Source: Chaetoceros tenuissimus (taxonomy: Eukaryota; Bacillariophyta; Thalassiosirophyceae; Chaetocerotales; Chaetocerotaceae). Taken from it: 64,000 nt of DNA. Made by a program: the position numbers and the translations under genes. Location of the stretch: NCBI GenBank assembly GCA_021927905.1, contig BLLK01000046.1:496001-560000 (forward strand), written 5' to 3'. This document shows, piece after piece, positions 41,222-56,200 of the stretch; position 1 is the first letter of the stretch, and each line of letters begins with the position of its first letter. Below the pieces are notes generated by a model that saw only the letters and a list, made by a program, of their open reading frames with translations, ran no database searches and was not told where the DNA came from.

Positions 41222-44200
41222 TTAACGCTTGTTATGCTGAAAGAGAGCTAATCCAACCACCATACAACCAACGACAATGATTCCCACCTGTAACATGTAC
41301 ATTGGAGTCATTTCTTGCTTTCCGCCACCTTCACTCAACTTTCGAATCATTTCCTTCAACTCCCTTTGTTCCTCCTTCATTTCCTCCATCCTTTCTTCAT
41401 CGCGAACCCTTAGTTCTTCCATCTCCTTATCTTTTATGAAGTGTAACTCATTGCTCAAATTATGCACTTCACCCTTTAATTCTTTGATATCCCTCTCCTT
41501 TTCTTCTTTTGAGTTAATGGTTCTATGAACAGTTCTGTCAATAAGCCTCGTGAACTGCGATGCAATATATTCTTTAGATGAAGATATGATTTCCTCTTCT
41601 TCAAGAAGTTGTTTTTCTGAACTGCTGAACTTTATTTTGTCTTTTTCAGAAGGCTTCAATTCAATCATTGATACTGAATATTCTTCAGTAGGGGCGGACA
41701 AAGACTTCAAAAGTGATCTAGACATTATTTTTTCCTTCCTGGCAAACGCAGATACTAATGTGTATGAAATGTTATCTTTCAAAAGCAGCCTATGACTTTT
41801 GCTCTGCAGTTTCTTTCTTAGCTTGCGATCGTCTACTTCAGGTGAAATAATTGCATCAGCGACAATCATGGAATCGTCAATACACTTCAATTCATGTATC
41901 TGGACTCTATCTTCAGTGTCAAGGCCAATGTTTTCTGCAATTTTTGATTTCACTTCATTCGACCGAGCCCCAACACTTTCCTCTGAACAGATTGAATCAT
42001 GAATCGTGAATTTGAATGTTGTGGAAGCATCTTCAATATCGAGATTCGCAAAGCTTTTTGAAAACTTGATTGGGTTTGAAATAGGATTGCGTGCTTCATC
42101 TTCCACATCAGTGATTGTCACATGGAATGCTCGTCCGTCAATTTTAGTTGGATCCACATTAGCTACTTGAAATCCAAGTTGGTTATCTCTGCAACTAACT
42201 TGAATATTATTTCCATTTTCATTGTCAAGTTTAGTGAATCCAACAATGTCAACCTCGATTTTAAATGAGTGCGGCTTATCACATCTAATATTTTCGGTGA
42301 AAAGCACCTTCATTTCCTCGCCGTGTATAATATCTTGTCTTAACGGTAAGGCTTTCTCTCCATACTGCTCTGGTGGTTGGAGATCAAAAAGACCAGATAT
42401 TGCTTCTTCCTGAAATCCCTTGACTTCTGCTGGTGCGTTTACATCCGCTTTGCATTTAGTCTCAAGTATTATTTCATACTCGCCTTGTAAGTCGATTCCT
42501 TCTAGATTATCAAGCCTCCAAAACAGGGATGCAAAACCATAGTTATCCTCTTCCACTCCAAGCTTCGGGTCCAAGAAATCCATTTCATGTAGATCTCCAT
42601 CTAGAGTAGCAGATGATTCACCAACCTCCCAGATTGTGCTACCTAACTTTCTAAACCGCAGGTATACATTTTCTAAGTTGTCTTCAACTGCTAAATCAGT
42701 CATCTTCTTCTTCTGAGACGAAAGAGGATTGAAAATCACAATCTTTAGAATGGAAAGTCCACTACTTTCTTCTTTACTTCTTTTGTTGATGAGAAAGTTC
42801 CTCTCGCGATTCAGATCACCCCGCCAATGAATCTTCGGGCATGGTTTGATCCATTTCAGAACTTGCTGACCAGCAGCATTGACATCGTTAAACAAGGGGA
42901 TAGTAACATACATTCCATCCTTTGTGTTTTGTCTTGTGTTCATATCAGCTTCGCATTTGCTTTTCAGTGTCAGGTCGATTGCCGGGAATTCATACCCCTC
43001 AACTCCTTTTGCTAAGAGACCTCTTGAAATAATAATTTGCTTAATGACAGGTTTGCCTTTGTACAGCTGTATGACAATACCATTTTCGTTAACTATTCCG
43101 CTTCCACCAAGCTTCACGTCAAGATTTCTACTAGTTGCCTCTTGTGCAACATAGAAAAAACTATCACTTGTTCTCCCAGCATTTTTCATTTCAACCTCAA
43201 ACACCATTTTTTCATCTGGATATATAAAAGAAGACGCTGGATTCAAGGAAATCAAAGATGGGTCCTCACTTCTTCCGGTGCCTTTTTCCCAAACACATTT
43301 ACTTCTTCCTGCTACAGTGTTGAAAATAAAAGTGCCATAGTATTCGTCGTAATATATGTCGACCACAAATTCATCGTCAATATCAGGGTCTGATAAAGAG
43401 AATGATACACTAGTCCCCTCTGCTTCAGTATCTGTTACAAAAGATTCATGTGTAATTACAGCTTGGAATTCTAAAACAAAACAATACCACGTGAGAAGTC
43501 GAGATAAATCTACATTGATTTAATAAGAAACCACTCACCCCCAGTAAAATATGCATCAACTCCAATCCCGAAAACGGAAGTTGAGAAATCTAAGTCTGCT
43601 GGAGACGCTTCGTATTTTGTTTCCAGATTGCATCCAGCCTGCATTGAAGCCAATACCATAGGTCCAGCAGTAAAAGCAAAATCTAGTTTTTTCAACGCAT
43701 TCTTTAGGAAAGAACCCTTATCCCATTTACTCTTCTTGCCAGTATCTTCAGCAATTTTACTCTGTGTGCGGTCTTTTAAGTCTTTATTACTTCTTTCCTC
43801 ATTTCTCTGTTCTTTCATGGCCTTTTTCTGCTCTACAATTTCTTCTGGCGTCTTTGGTGGCTTTAGTTCGGCTTCTAATTTTTTCATTGTTAACTCTTGC
43901 TTCTTCTTTGGGTCTTTCTCGTTGTCAATTCTTTCTTGAAGTTTCTCTTTTTCCTCATTTGATAACTGCGCTTTTTTTGTTTTTTCTTCCTCTTCCTTGG
44001 TGACTGTTTTCACTAGGTTTTCTTTCTTCTTTTGCTCCCGCTCTTTCTCGAGTTCTTTCTGAGCCTCATTCAATTTGATTTGAGCTTCGAATTTTTCTTG
44101 GATAAGTTTCTTCTTCTTTTTAAGATTAGTCTCATTGTCGATTTTATCTTGTATTGCTTCCTGTTCTTTCTTGACTTGCTCTACTTTGGCTATTTTCTCA

Positions 44201-47200
44201 TCTTCCATTTTCTTAATCGCTTCCATACGATCAACCCTTTTCTCATCTTGTTCTTTCACTACTTCTTTCAATTCTTTCTTAAAATCATCATTTTCGACTC
44301 TACTTAGGTATTTTTTAATTCTTCCTCTGAAAGCTTGAACACCATATTTTTCTAATGGAAGTTTAGCTCCTGTTTCCTCCTCTATTGCTTTCTTTGCATA
44401 TGAAACAGGATCAAATTTAACAACCTTTTGCCAAATTGCCATGACTTTCATTATATCGCTATCTGCGCAAGACATAGTAGTCATGTCGAGAGAAGACGAT
44501 CTATCAAGTGTAAGACTATACTCGCCGCCTGCTCCACTGAATTGGATTCTATTTGCTTGCTTGGCCTCTTTATTAGAGACTAATGGGTCTATGACTATAT
44601 CCTTTCTGTCGTTCAATGCAGTCATTGTATCCGTTAAGCTTTCAGGTGCAAGCTGCGAATATCCAGCAATTCCCTTTTCCATGTGAACGCGTTCTTTTTC
44701 TTTTTTTGACAATTTGGTTGGGTCGACAGATTCAATGTATTGAAATTGCTCTTGTTTCTCAAACCAATTTAAAATACTACCATAATTGTCATCATCTATT
44801 GCCTGCCTTTTTGTCACATCAGCAGAATTGAGAATTGACTGCCAGTGTATTAGTGATTCAAACAATTCGCCAGAATCAAAGACAACTTGTTCCAGATCTT
44901 CTATCGTACATTTTCGAAGAGTACCTTCTGTCGGTAAACAGAATCCTTTCAGTTCTTGTTTATCGCAACAAACTTTTGTCTCGCCATCTTTTATTGCTGC
45001 TGTGACTTTGTCAACTTTGTCTAATTCAACATCTAGAGTATTCAATATTGCCGGTATTTGTGTAGTGGTGATATGATGGCGTGAGAAAAATGCAAAAGCT
45101 GGTTTGTTTGTTGGCGCTTCAATGTCAAAAATGACAGTTGAGGGAAACTTATCCCCATCAAGTTTCGGACCACAAGCCTCATTTTCTTTGCTTTCCCATT
45201 TGACTGTGTAAACTTCCTCATAGAATACATTTAAGTTTGGCACTGCAAAATATTGTTTCAGATATCAAAGTCAGAAGAGTCAAATGGTGGACGACTTAAT
45301 CTTGGGATGAAAATAAAAAACTTACCTACGAACACATCACTTTCCTCCCCTGCAATTGAAGGATCGGTACTCGTGGTATAAGACCAAGTTGTTGAAAATG
45401 AATTAGTAATCGTTTTTTCTGAATCAGCATTCACCGCTTTGATATCTTGATAGCTTTTACCATCATTATCAGTATTTCCACCAACAGCTTCTTTACAATT
45501 AATTAGAATAACCCCAAGGCCACCTCCTGCACAAATATTTGTATCGGGTTCTAATGTTATTCCAAGTTTCATGGCAACTTTGCCATCATTTGAAGATTTG
45601 TCATGAGTATTATAAATTCTCACACTCGATCTCACGTTGTTGTAAGAAGCAAATGAACCTCCACCCTATTGTAAGCAAATTTATCTTGATTGAGTAGTGG
45701 ATTCAAAAATTTTGATTCTTGCTAAAGTGACAAAAGAACAACTTACTGGTGGATCGCGAAGAACCATGACCGGCTGATGAGTTGGTAACGCAAATGAATC
45801 ACCATCACCCAGTGAGAAAACCCCGTGAATGAAGAAATCTGCTCTATGCTGAACATTATTTGCAGCACCTATGACTCGTATATTGACACTCTTGGTATAT
45901 GGCTCATCTATATTTGGACGTCCCACTGTAAGTGCTAATTCTTTCCCAGACCCTGATTCACCGCTATCAATGTCTAAAAGACAAGGCCCGGAAGCCGATC
46001 CCGACGGTGGCGCAATCGTTGAACACACAGATAGCAATTCTTTCTCTTTGTCACTTAGTCCATTGTAAAATTTCTCGAAGCCACCAATCCTATCCATGCC
46101 TAAATTACTGACAATTGAAAGTTTATGTTTTTCTTGATCAACAATGTTACAGTAGTTTCCATTCTTGAGATTGAATCGTAGTTTCACCGAAATGTTTACA
46201 ATTTTCATGTATTCAACTACATGAAATGAGTTACCTTCTTTAAATTTGCTATCGGTAGGAGTACAATCTAGCTCGTCGCCTTTTACGTCCACTTCCATTT
46301 CCAGCTCTCCATCATATTGGAATCGCACTGTTTCCTTATCTTCTTCTGTGCTTTTGTAATCATCTTTATCTTTCACTTCACTGGTATCTTTCCCTGTGTC
46401 CCCGCCATCTTCTTCCTCAATCAATTCGTTTTCGATTTCATCTTCCTCTTCTGTTGATAATAAATTGATAGTTCTTACAATGGGGTCTGTGCCATAGAAA
46501 TAATCTTTCAAGACGTCAATACTGCTATATCCTCCTTCATTTTGTTTCTCTACATCAATTACTCTAACCTCCAGAAACTGGGCAGGGACATTATTGTAAA
46601 TTTGTTCGTAGGAACTTTGATTATATGTTCGTTCCATGAAATCTATTTGATTATCTTTGTGACATCCCTTGATACGAAGTTCGATTGTGCTTCTCCCAAG
46701 AGGTAAGTTACATGCTCCACCAGCCACTATTATCAACTGAATCTTAGTTCAATATTCTAAACATTTACAAAAAGGAAGAGGTAAACATACCTTGTACAAC
46801 TAAGCGGGTTCTCGTGACATCATAAAAATTATTCTTTGAGTAAAATCCTCCTTCTGCGATCTGAACACCAGATTCATAGTTCCAAGGATTATCAAGAGTT
46901 TTCTGAAAGTCGTGCTCTTCGTACTCAAATCTCACACCGTAGATCACAGAACCAATTACTATAGGAGCTTCAAATGACCCATCAGATTTTGTCTCAACAC
47001 AAAGAGAGCCAGTAAGTGCATCTTGGTTCTCAGCGGAAATACGTTTATGTAAAGGACAAGCCTTAGCGCCTACAATTGGACATTCAGTGCCATAAACTTC
47101 CAATTTACCAGTGAATGGAACACTTGTATCGTCGTAAATATGAACTGGAGTATCGAAATGAAGATGTCGCAGATACATGATGTGACCCTCAGCATTGTCA

Positions 47201-50200
47201 CAATCATCTTGCCCTTCATTGCAAAGGAATCGATGCTGTATTTCATTGTTGTCACTTTTCGTTGTCTTTGAAAAGAACAATTTGACTGGAATATCGTCTT
47301 CTTCCTTGCCGTAGAGAAAAGATTCATTTTGGATGTTTATTTCGATTTGGAAAACACCGCCTTGGTCGGTTGTAGTCTTGCCTGAACAATTTCCACAGGA
47401 AAGTGGTCGACCTGTGCTTGAAATGACTTGCCAAGAAACCTTGACTTTCTCAATAGGAAGTGTACCTGCATTTGGTTCTGTACTCACGAGACCAGTAATG
47501 GAGGATTCCCATGCGATTTGATGGCTTTGGCATATGGAAGAAGACGATGAAACACTCCTCATTTCTTCAGCCTTACCACTGATGTCCATGTAATTTCCTT
47601 CTTTGACTGCTCTCACACAATATGAATAAATGTTCCCAATAGGAAGTCGGGATAATGTGAGATCATCACTTGCTTCTAACTCTGGTGTTATAGTTGAATT
47701 GCATTGTGTAGGAGCTTGAAAAATAAAATCGTTTGTAAATGTTGTAGCAGCACTGGAATCGTCAACAAACTCTGCATAGCCTTTGAAACGTGTAAATGAA
47801 AAACCATTTTCACACTTGGAGTTATCCGTAAATTTGAACGTAATATGACCCTTTTTTTGAGTTATCTCGAGGTGAGTAGGACGTCCTGTCTGATCTTCAT
47901 TGGTAATGGATTGGCAGGAACAACTTGGAATAATTGGAAAAGATACAATCTCGTGATTGAGCGTATTACTCACGAAATTTTTTATTACTGCAAGATACTT
48001 CTTCCCTGGATTCAAATTTTCGAGGGTAATGATGGTTTCATCACTACTTGGAGCAGTACTATCAATTACCTTCAAATTTTCGTTGTAAACATGTGCAATA
48101 TTCTCTGGATTGTTGGAATCCTCGCTAAACTGACTCATCTCAATGTTTTGGCTCCAATCATACTCTTCAAAATTGATGCCTGATTTTGAAAAAACCCTGT
48201 CGGAATTTTTTATGAGAATTTGAATGAAATTCTTTTCTCCTTCCAGTGTTTGCACGACATTGGAAGAGAAAAATGCGAGTGTACAGTAATCGCCCACACT
48301 AGCAAGCCTTGTTAGAGTTTGCTCTTTATTGACAGCTAGAAATCCATAGTCACAGATACATTTTCTACTGTTGTTCATGGTAGAATGTTTTGGGCACTCA
48401 CTCAAGACGTTACTAAAGTAGTCAACACCAAAATGGTTGGAATGAACTTTTAGTGTGTGACTGTTCACAAAGTCAACAGCATAAAGTCCCAGTTTATGAT
48501 TGCTTTCCACCCCATATACGACACCATCTTGAGTCCAATCATTACTATTGGTCTTCCTGTAGAAAGTTATTGCGCCACTACTTCTAATCCCTTCGTGATT
48601 GGTTAGAGGAGTGCTGATTGCAACACTCCTTTCTAGGAAAATACCGTAGTAGGCACCGCTAGGTTGTGTAATGCCAGGAATACTATTTGATGTGTAAGGC
48701 CTTTCAGAATTAAATTCATTCTTGCTCTCATCTCCCAAAGTACCATCACTATCTATAGAATGAGTGACAATTTCTCCATTTTGATAGTAAAAAACTTGCA
48801 GGTTTGAAATTGAAAATCCAAGCCCTGAGATTCCAAGGGATGTTTCGTCATCGACCCATTGATTTCTCGGTGGTAACGATCTTGAGTTAAAAGTCTGCGG
48901 GGAAACGCACATCATCGGATATCCCGAAGTTGGGATCTTAAAGTTTGTGACCTTTCTATCAAGTGTTCGTAATTCTTTTGTGAAGGTAGGTTCTCCCCAA
49001 TCATTTGACTTTGTGTAGAATTCGAGAGTCGTAATAGCTTTGTACTTTGGAACAATCTGCGTAGTCAAAGCAACGTCAGAAATGAACGTGGTTAAAAAGT
49101 AAGAGAGCAATAGTAAAACTTACCTCAATTTTTTTACAAAGTAATTTCATAGTCCCACAATGAAACGTGAAACTATCTTTTTCTTCGCACTCTACTCCCG
49201 CAACATAGTAATTTTCACGGCATTCTACATCTTCACTTTGATGTTCTGTTGACCTGAATGTTTCAGTCGGATATGTATCAGATGTGTCCACTACTAAACC
49301 TGCGTCTTGATGGATATCTGTACATTCAATCTTTCGTACCCACACATGCACCGGCACATTAAAATACCTAGTTCTTTTCTCACAATTGAATCCGAAAATA
49401 TTGCAATCATACTCTTCTTCATAAGGAATTTGTGTTGAACTCAGGACAAGTTCTCTGGACATAAAAGACACAAATGACCCTCCTGGACAATCGTACCTTA
49501 ATTTGTAAGTATTACGATCTGAGTTTACGAGAGTCGGATAACTTGTTATGTACTTAAAAGAACTGCGAGAATTTCCTAGAAATTTAAAAGATGAGTATGG
49601 TAATTGCAAGTCAGTAAAATACTCAAGCTTTTGACATGATTTTTCTAAACACTTCATTTTACGGATCAGACGGTTCTTATCTAAAGAAAAGTTTTGCATC
49701 TCTTGGGTCAACCCATCCTTTCTGGAAGACGTGTGACACTTTTCAACAATGGACGCTTGATACTCTTGGTTGTAAGATAAAACTGATGAAAATAAGTCCA
49801 ATTGAGTTTCATCTAGTTCTTTCAACGGCGCTTCTTTTGGCACGTGTTCCCATGATGTATTCTAAAATTGAACATTAGAATGGTAGAAGCTGAAATCTAA
49901 AGACGCTATAGAACTTACAATTTCCTCCTCGTAAAGAGTGATATCGTAAAATGTAGAGACTCCCTCATATGGCGAAGCGTCATTGTCTTGAACAAATGCA
50001 ATAAAATTGATATACGTCCCCCTCCTACTGAAAAAGTGTGCAATTTTTACATCTACTGAAGCGGTTATTCTATTGCTGTCATCTTCACGTTCCAGTACCA
50101 CTTTGTGAACATGATTACCATCCCAATGATCGAATTCTGTACCACCCACCTAAATAGGATATCGGTCAAAAGTATGAGTCTCGATATATGTTGGTATTCA

Positions 50201-53200
50201 AAAAATGTAAACAAATAATACTCACCACGATGCATCTCTTTTGGAACCCACCAAAAGTGTCTGGTACTGTGTCATCTTCGAAGCAGATTGCGTGACCCTC
50301 TGCCTCTTGTATCATCTCAAATTTGAATGTCACTCTTGTATTTCCTTTCACTTCATATGGCTGATCGAGTTTGAAAGCTGTCCAGACATTTCCATACAAG
50401 TGAATTTTCCCGCTACTATCAACAATTGATCCCCCTTTATCAACGAAGGTATTAGCATCCCCATACGTTGATTCCCAAGAAAGTTTTACATCATCTGGAA
50501 CTTCATAGCAGAAATCCCATGTACTGTATGTGCTAGATATATCGAAAGCTTCACTTCGGGTGCACCCAGGTATTTCCTTGTTATTCGCACCAGCATCATG
50601 AAAACATTTTAGGGTACCTAAGCAGTCGTTATTATCATCACAATCACCCTCACAAACATTGATTGCTGTCGTGGGATTTTCTGCAATCACTTGAAGAACT
50701 TTTTTCGGATGAAGCTTGATTCCAATCGTCATGTCCTAGGAACAACAAATGATTTTATTCAGGTCCGCCAGATGAAAATGAAAAGGGAGGAAGAGTAAAA
50801 CAAAAATTCTCACCTTTGATTGACATTCTTTGTCATCATTACAAAACCCTGATCTACACTCATTGTGATCTATGCATTTTTGTCCATCATTTAGAGTAAT
50901 TTGTCTAAGAATTGTCGACGCCGGTGAACAGAAGTCACCATCCGCTATGCACGAGTCGTGAAGTCCAGGCACAGATGATGCAGCTAGCTCACCAGGTGGG
51001 CATGTACCATCTGCATTATTTCCACACTTATTTTGATTTGATTGTAGTCGTCTTCTTCCTTGTCCCCAATCAGAAAAAATGATATTCTTAATGATCGATG
51101 GTTGGTAGTCGGCAACGTTTTCATTAATAACTTGTACAAATCCCAGGTATTCTATTTTTTTTGTCCTGGAAGGAAATAGACGGTCAAGATCAAATTCAAC
51201 GGAAGTTTCACTGTTTTCAGGGAGGATAGAATCTCCGTATAGAATGTACTTTGTAAACACAGTGTCGATATTTGAGCCTCCTAGAGCAAGGCAAGATGTC
51301 ACAACTCTTCCATTTTCAATGTTACTAGGTACGAGGCCATCATCCACACAAAGAGCAAGTGCACTCACACCTTCCCCGAGAGTAACATCAAAAGAGATCG
51401 TACTACTTGCTGACACAAGTATTGGAACTGGCAACTCGTAAGCTCTAGAAACTGTTCCATGAAGTTCTACGGAAGAATCGGCAGTTGATACGTGAAGTCC
51501 AAAATTCGCAGTTTGATTCAATTCCATTCCAAAATCTTCTCGTGTGTAGATACCCACTGAAAATAATTCTTTACTTAAATGACTGGATACATCATTTTCA
51601 CGATCAAAACTCTTGATATTTTCTAAATTGGGAATTTCATGTGAGGACCAGACAAGTTCAGGTGGATCCTCTCTTGTGAGCACTTGTATGTAGCCATCAT
51701 TGTGGATTCTCAAAAAGCTCTTCCCTTTCGAAAGATTTGAACTACTTTTTTCAGGATCGAGCTCTGGATAAACACAGTAGCCCCATCCATCCTCGGCTTC
51801 TCCATTGCAGCCCCTTGGATCAGAAGAACAGACTAATCCTTCCTCACAATGACCATCATTTTCGCAACTTCCTTCACACAAAGTCAATGTCCTGATTTTC
51901 CAATACTTCTCACCAAGGTTTAAGATTGTACCGATTTGGAGTTGACCCTCCCTCTTTGGATCGTAGCAAAATTTTGTCACCCCATCGTTGAATCCACTAC
52001 AACCAGGAATAGGATTGTTTGATGGACTCGTAGACGGAATCAGTGATGGTTCCATGCTAGGGACAACAGACAAACTAGGATAAGTGGATGGGATTTGTGA
52101 GGGTAAAGCGGAAAAACTTGGTGACGTAGAGGGTTCACTAGATGGAGACAATGAAGGAAACGAGCTTGGAAAATCACTTGGTGTCTCGGAAGGCACTTCA
52201 GAAGGCATACTTGACGGATTATCAGAAGGTTTGGGTGTAGGGGGAGAAGATTCTTCAGATAATCTACGAGAGTAACCATGATTTATTGATTCTTCATCGA
52301 AGACATTGAGAAATCTTTCAACCGGCTGGAAAATGTCATTAGTTAGAGATATTACTTCAAAAAGGTAAAGAAAAATTAATACTTACACCTCCTATACTCT
52401 GATCATAGCATTGAAGCCCTTTACTCGAATCACAAGACGAGTTATCTTGACATGGTCCTTCGCAAGCCTTAGTTTTAAATGTGAGCAGACCAACTTCTGT
52501 CAATAGATTATTTTCTCAAATCAAACTTACCTCAAGTGGGTTTTGTACACTTGCCCATAAAACTGTCCCCTGAGCATTATAAATAATAATATTTCCATTT
52601 TCTTGAAGAAAACATTTGTTACCAACATAGTTCGGGCGGGATCCGTCTACAGATTCGGGTCTTGACCAGAGAGGAGATGCATTTTGTAAGTCTCTTAACT
52701 CCAAATATCCAGAGCCAGTAAAAACAATAAAATATTCTTGGTTTTCTGAGTAATACTGAATATTTCGAAGTAACTCGAAGTCAGAAGTTTCATCAAGCAT
52801 ATTATCAGGAATTTCTAGAACCTTTGGAAAAATGAAAATGTGAGAACATAATTTCTCTTGTTATTTGATGCTATAAAAGGGGGACTTACTCCAGCCATAC
52901 ACGACCCCACAGGTTCGCGTAAAGTAAACTCTACCGTCGTAGTTTTATTTTCTTCTGAAACACTGTTATCAAAGACTCCATCTATTCCAATTTTAGGAAA
53001 ACTTTCAGTGATTTTTTGTTCAGGTGGAAAAAGACACTCTCCAGAAAAACATTCTGTGTCTGCTCTACATTCTTTTTCATCTAAAATTGTAGCGTTAATT
53101 CCTATTGGGAATGAAGATGGTGCTAATGATATCGTTGGTGTTTGTGATGGGATGTTACTTGGTTTGAAAGAAGGTTCACTTGATTTTGAAGGTGTTAAAG

Positions 53201-56200
53201 ATGGACTTTGCGAAGTCGAAGGAACACTGCTCGGCGCTCTGGTCAAATTGATTCCTCCGCCACAAATACAGCAAGCTGTATTAACCGTTTTCCCATCTAA
53301 ATATATGTCTTTAAACCTTTCACACATATCAATTTCATTCCCAAAATCTACGATCAAATCTTCGCATCCAAGTTGATGACCAGTATCATTGTAGAAATGC
53401 CAATTAGGTTCATCAATACATTTACTTGGTTCAGTCGAAGGGACAGAAGATGGATATTCCTCCATTGAAGGAGAATCTGAGATGGACGGCTTCTCTGAAG
53501 GTACACTTGATGGAGCTATGTTTCGGAACTTACTTCCATCACATGCACAACAAGCTTCATTTACAGCCTTTCCACGATAGGTTGAGTTTGATTGCTGAAG
53601 AATAGCCTCGCACCATGAATCAGTGTTGTTCATTGCACTTAATTCAGCACATGTTATACCTGCATAAGTTGAATAACCTCCAACAATCCAGTCTTCCTCG
53701 TCTACACATACACTTGGCGCTGAAGAATTGAAAGAAGGCATCGTGGATACTGAAGGAGCAGAACTTGGTTCACGCGACTGGTGCATTCCTCCTCCACAAA
53801 TACAACATGCCGAGTTCACAGTTTTATCATCAGAATAAATGTCCTTAAACTGAGTACATGCATCTCGTCCATTACGTTCAATACTTTCTTCAATATCAGA
53901 GCATCCTAGTTCGTGCCCATCCTTGTCAAAGAAAGACCAATTTGGCTCATCCTCACACGAACTTGGACTTAAGGAAGCTACAGGCACAACTGACGGATAA
54001 CTAGAGAAAGATGGCTGATCTGTAGGTGCTACAGATGGATAATTTGTCTTGAAAGTACTTCCATGACATGCACAACATGCCTCATCAACAGCTTTTCCAA
54101 GATATGTAGAGTTGGGTTGATTCAGAATAGCTTTACACCACGACCCAGGATTAGTATAGTTACTGAGTTCGGCGCAAGTAGTCCCTGCATATGGCTGATT
54201 CTTATAGTCATCCAAATTTCCACCAACAACCCATCCCTCTTCATCAACGCATTCACTCGGTTCTGAAGAAGGTTCGCTAGATGGTAAAAGACTTGGCTCT
54301 GAACTTGGATCACGAGAAGGTTCTTGGGATGGTTCTGAAGATGGTAACAATGATGGTTGATCAGAAGGTGTAGATGACGGAAGAAGACTTGGCTGATCCG
54401 ATGGAATATCTGAAGGGACGTCACTTGGCGTAGATGAAGGAAGTGAACTTGGCTGATCCGAAGGAATAGATGAGGGCTGTAAGGACGGTTGATCAGAAGG
54501 TGTTGAGCTCGGTTCGTCCGATGGGGCATTGCTTGGCAATAAAGACGGAAGCATAGATGGCTCAGTGGACGGAAGACGTGTTGGTTTTGCAGAAGGACTC
54601 GGAGAAGGTTGAGGGCTTGGTCTGCGCGAAGGGGACGGGGATGGTTTTGAGGACGGGCTGGAACTCGGCTGGGAAGTTGGTTGGGACGTAGGAACTAAAG
54701 ATGGACTTTCACTGGCATAGATGGTGTACCAAAGATACAAAGAAGGATTGTCACCATGATTATCTCTATTGAACAAGCGAAGATATTTATACTTGTCCTG
54801 AGGCTTCACAGTCTTCACACCCAATAGCCAGAGTGAGTTATCATCCTTCATTGCACGAAGAGCTCCACCACTAAAAACAAAAGTGTACTTGGAAGAATCA
54901 CTCGAACCACAATCTTTGAAAAGTAGTTTGGTTCCATCATCCCAACGAAGACATTGATCAGGTCTCACACTTAATCTGAAACGTCCGATAGAATCAATGT
55001 AGAACCAATGCTTCAAATTGTTGACGTCTGGACACGGCCACATTTTGATTCTGGATTCTTCAAGCTCTGTGTCGAACCATTCACGGACACACCATTCACG
55101 GTTTGAATGATCAAACTTGAAGCTAGAAAGAAGCATAAATGATTCCAAGCTCATTTGGAAGGATTTGGAAAGATCCAATGCAAAATCATTTTGATCAGAT
55201 TCAGACTCTACAGATGCTGGAACAGCTTCCAAGCTTCTTGACTCTTTTGTCTCATCAATAGGATCTAGAATATCGCTTTGGTTGACAAGCTCACCAGTGC
55301 TCTCCTTGTCACCTGCGTCACTCTTGTCCATTTGAGTTCTCACTCCACAGACACGATCCGACTTATTGTCTAGACCGAGAACAGGCAAGATATCTTCTTC
55401 GACAACGACATACTCAAGAATATTACAAACATTCTTGGATGCCCCTTTCCAGTCAAAAGCTTTGCACTCTTTCATAGCCATACATCTGTCCTCACAAGCA
55501 GAGAAAGAATCCAAATCAGTCACTCTAGTGGCATGGTCATGGTCAATTGCTTCGCCACATTTGGATCTAAAATGATGAAGAAAATCATCAAATTGATTAA
55601 AGGCGACTTCATCAGCAAAAATCTTCTCCTTGATTCCACATGTAACTGCGTCATCATCAACAGATTTCATCTGGAATGGGGGGAAAAATAAAATTGAGAC
55701 AAAGTATGTTTCACATGTTACAAAGCATTCATGATCAAATACTTTCACTTACTGAAGAAAATGGTACATCATAGAGAAGACATTGTTTCGGATCAACATA
55801 TTGCATTCCGCTACAAGTACGCAAAGAGATACACTGGTATTTGCACTCTCCCAAAGTCGCGTCCATTTGCTTGAAAGGCATAGCATCATCGACTCCACAC
55901 AATGAAGACTTGTGCATAGAAATGGATGTGGTGGTAGTGGTACTAGATGCAGCAACAGAGGCAAGAGGGAAAAGCAATAACATCATAGATGGCAAAAGCT
56001 TCTTCAGGCTATTTCCCTGGAATACTACTACAAAGAGCGGAGTAAGTACTTTCACTAGAAATCCAAAGACATAGTGCGGCATAATGAGACTCTTCCCCTT
56101 GTTGATACTACTGTCAACAGAAACTTTGAAGGATTTCATAAGGGAAGATTCCTCGTTAGTGGTCAACGCAATACTGATACTAGCATCCTTATTAATATCA

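Noticed and set aside
46727-46790. Acceptor at the first AG (46737-46738) for exon 11
   Set aside because: It would put stops in frame; the AG at 46727-46728 keeps the frame and gives VAGGACNLPL.
52468-52530. A 34-bp intron ending at the first AG after exon 4
   Set aside because: It breaks the frame and is too short; the second AG (52468) gives a 63-bp intron, phase 0 and the ACEGPC module.
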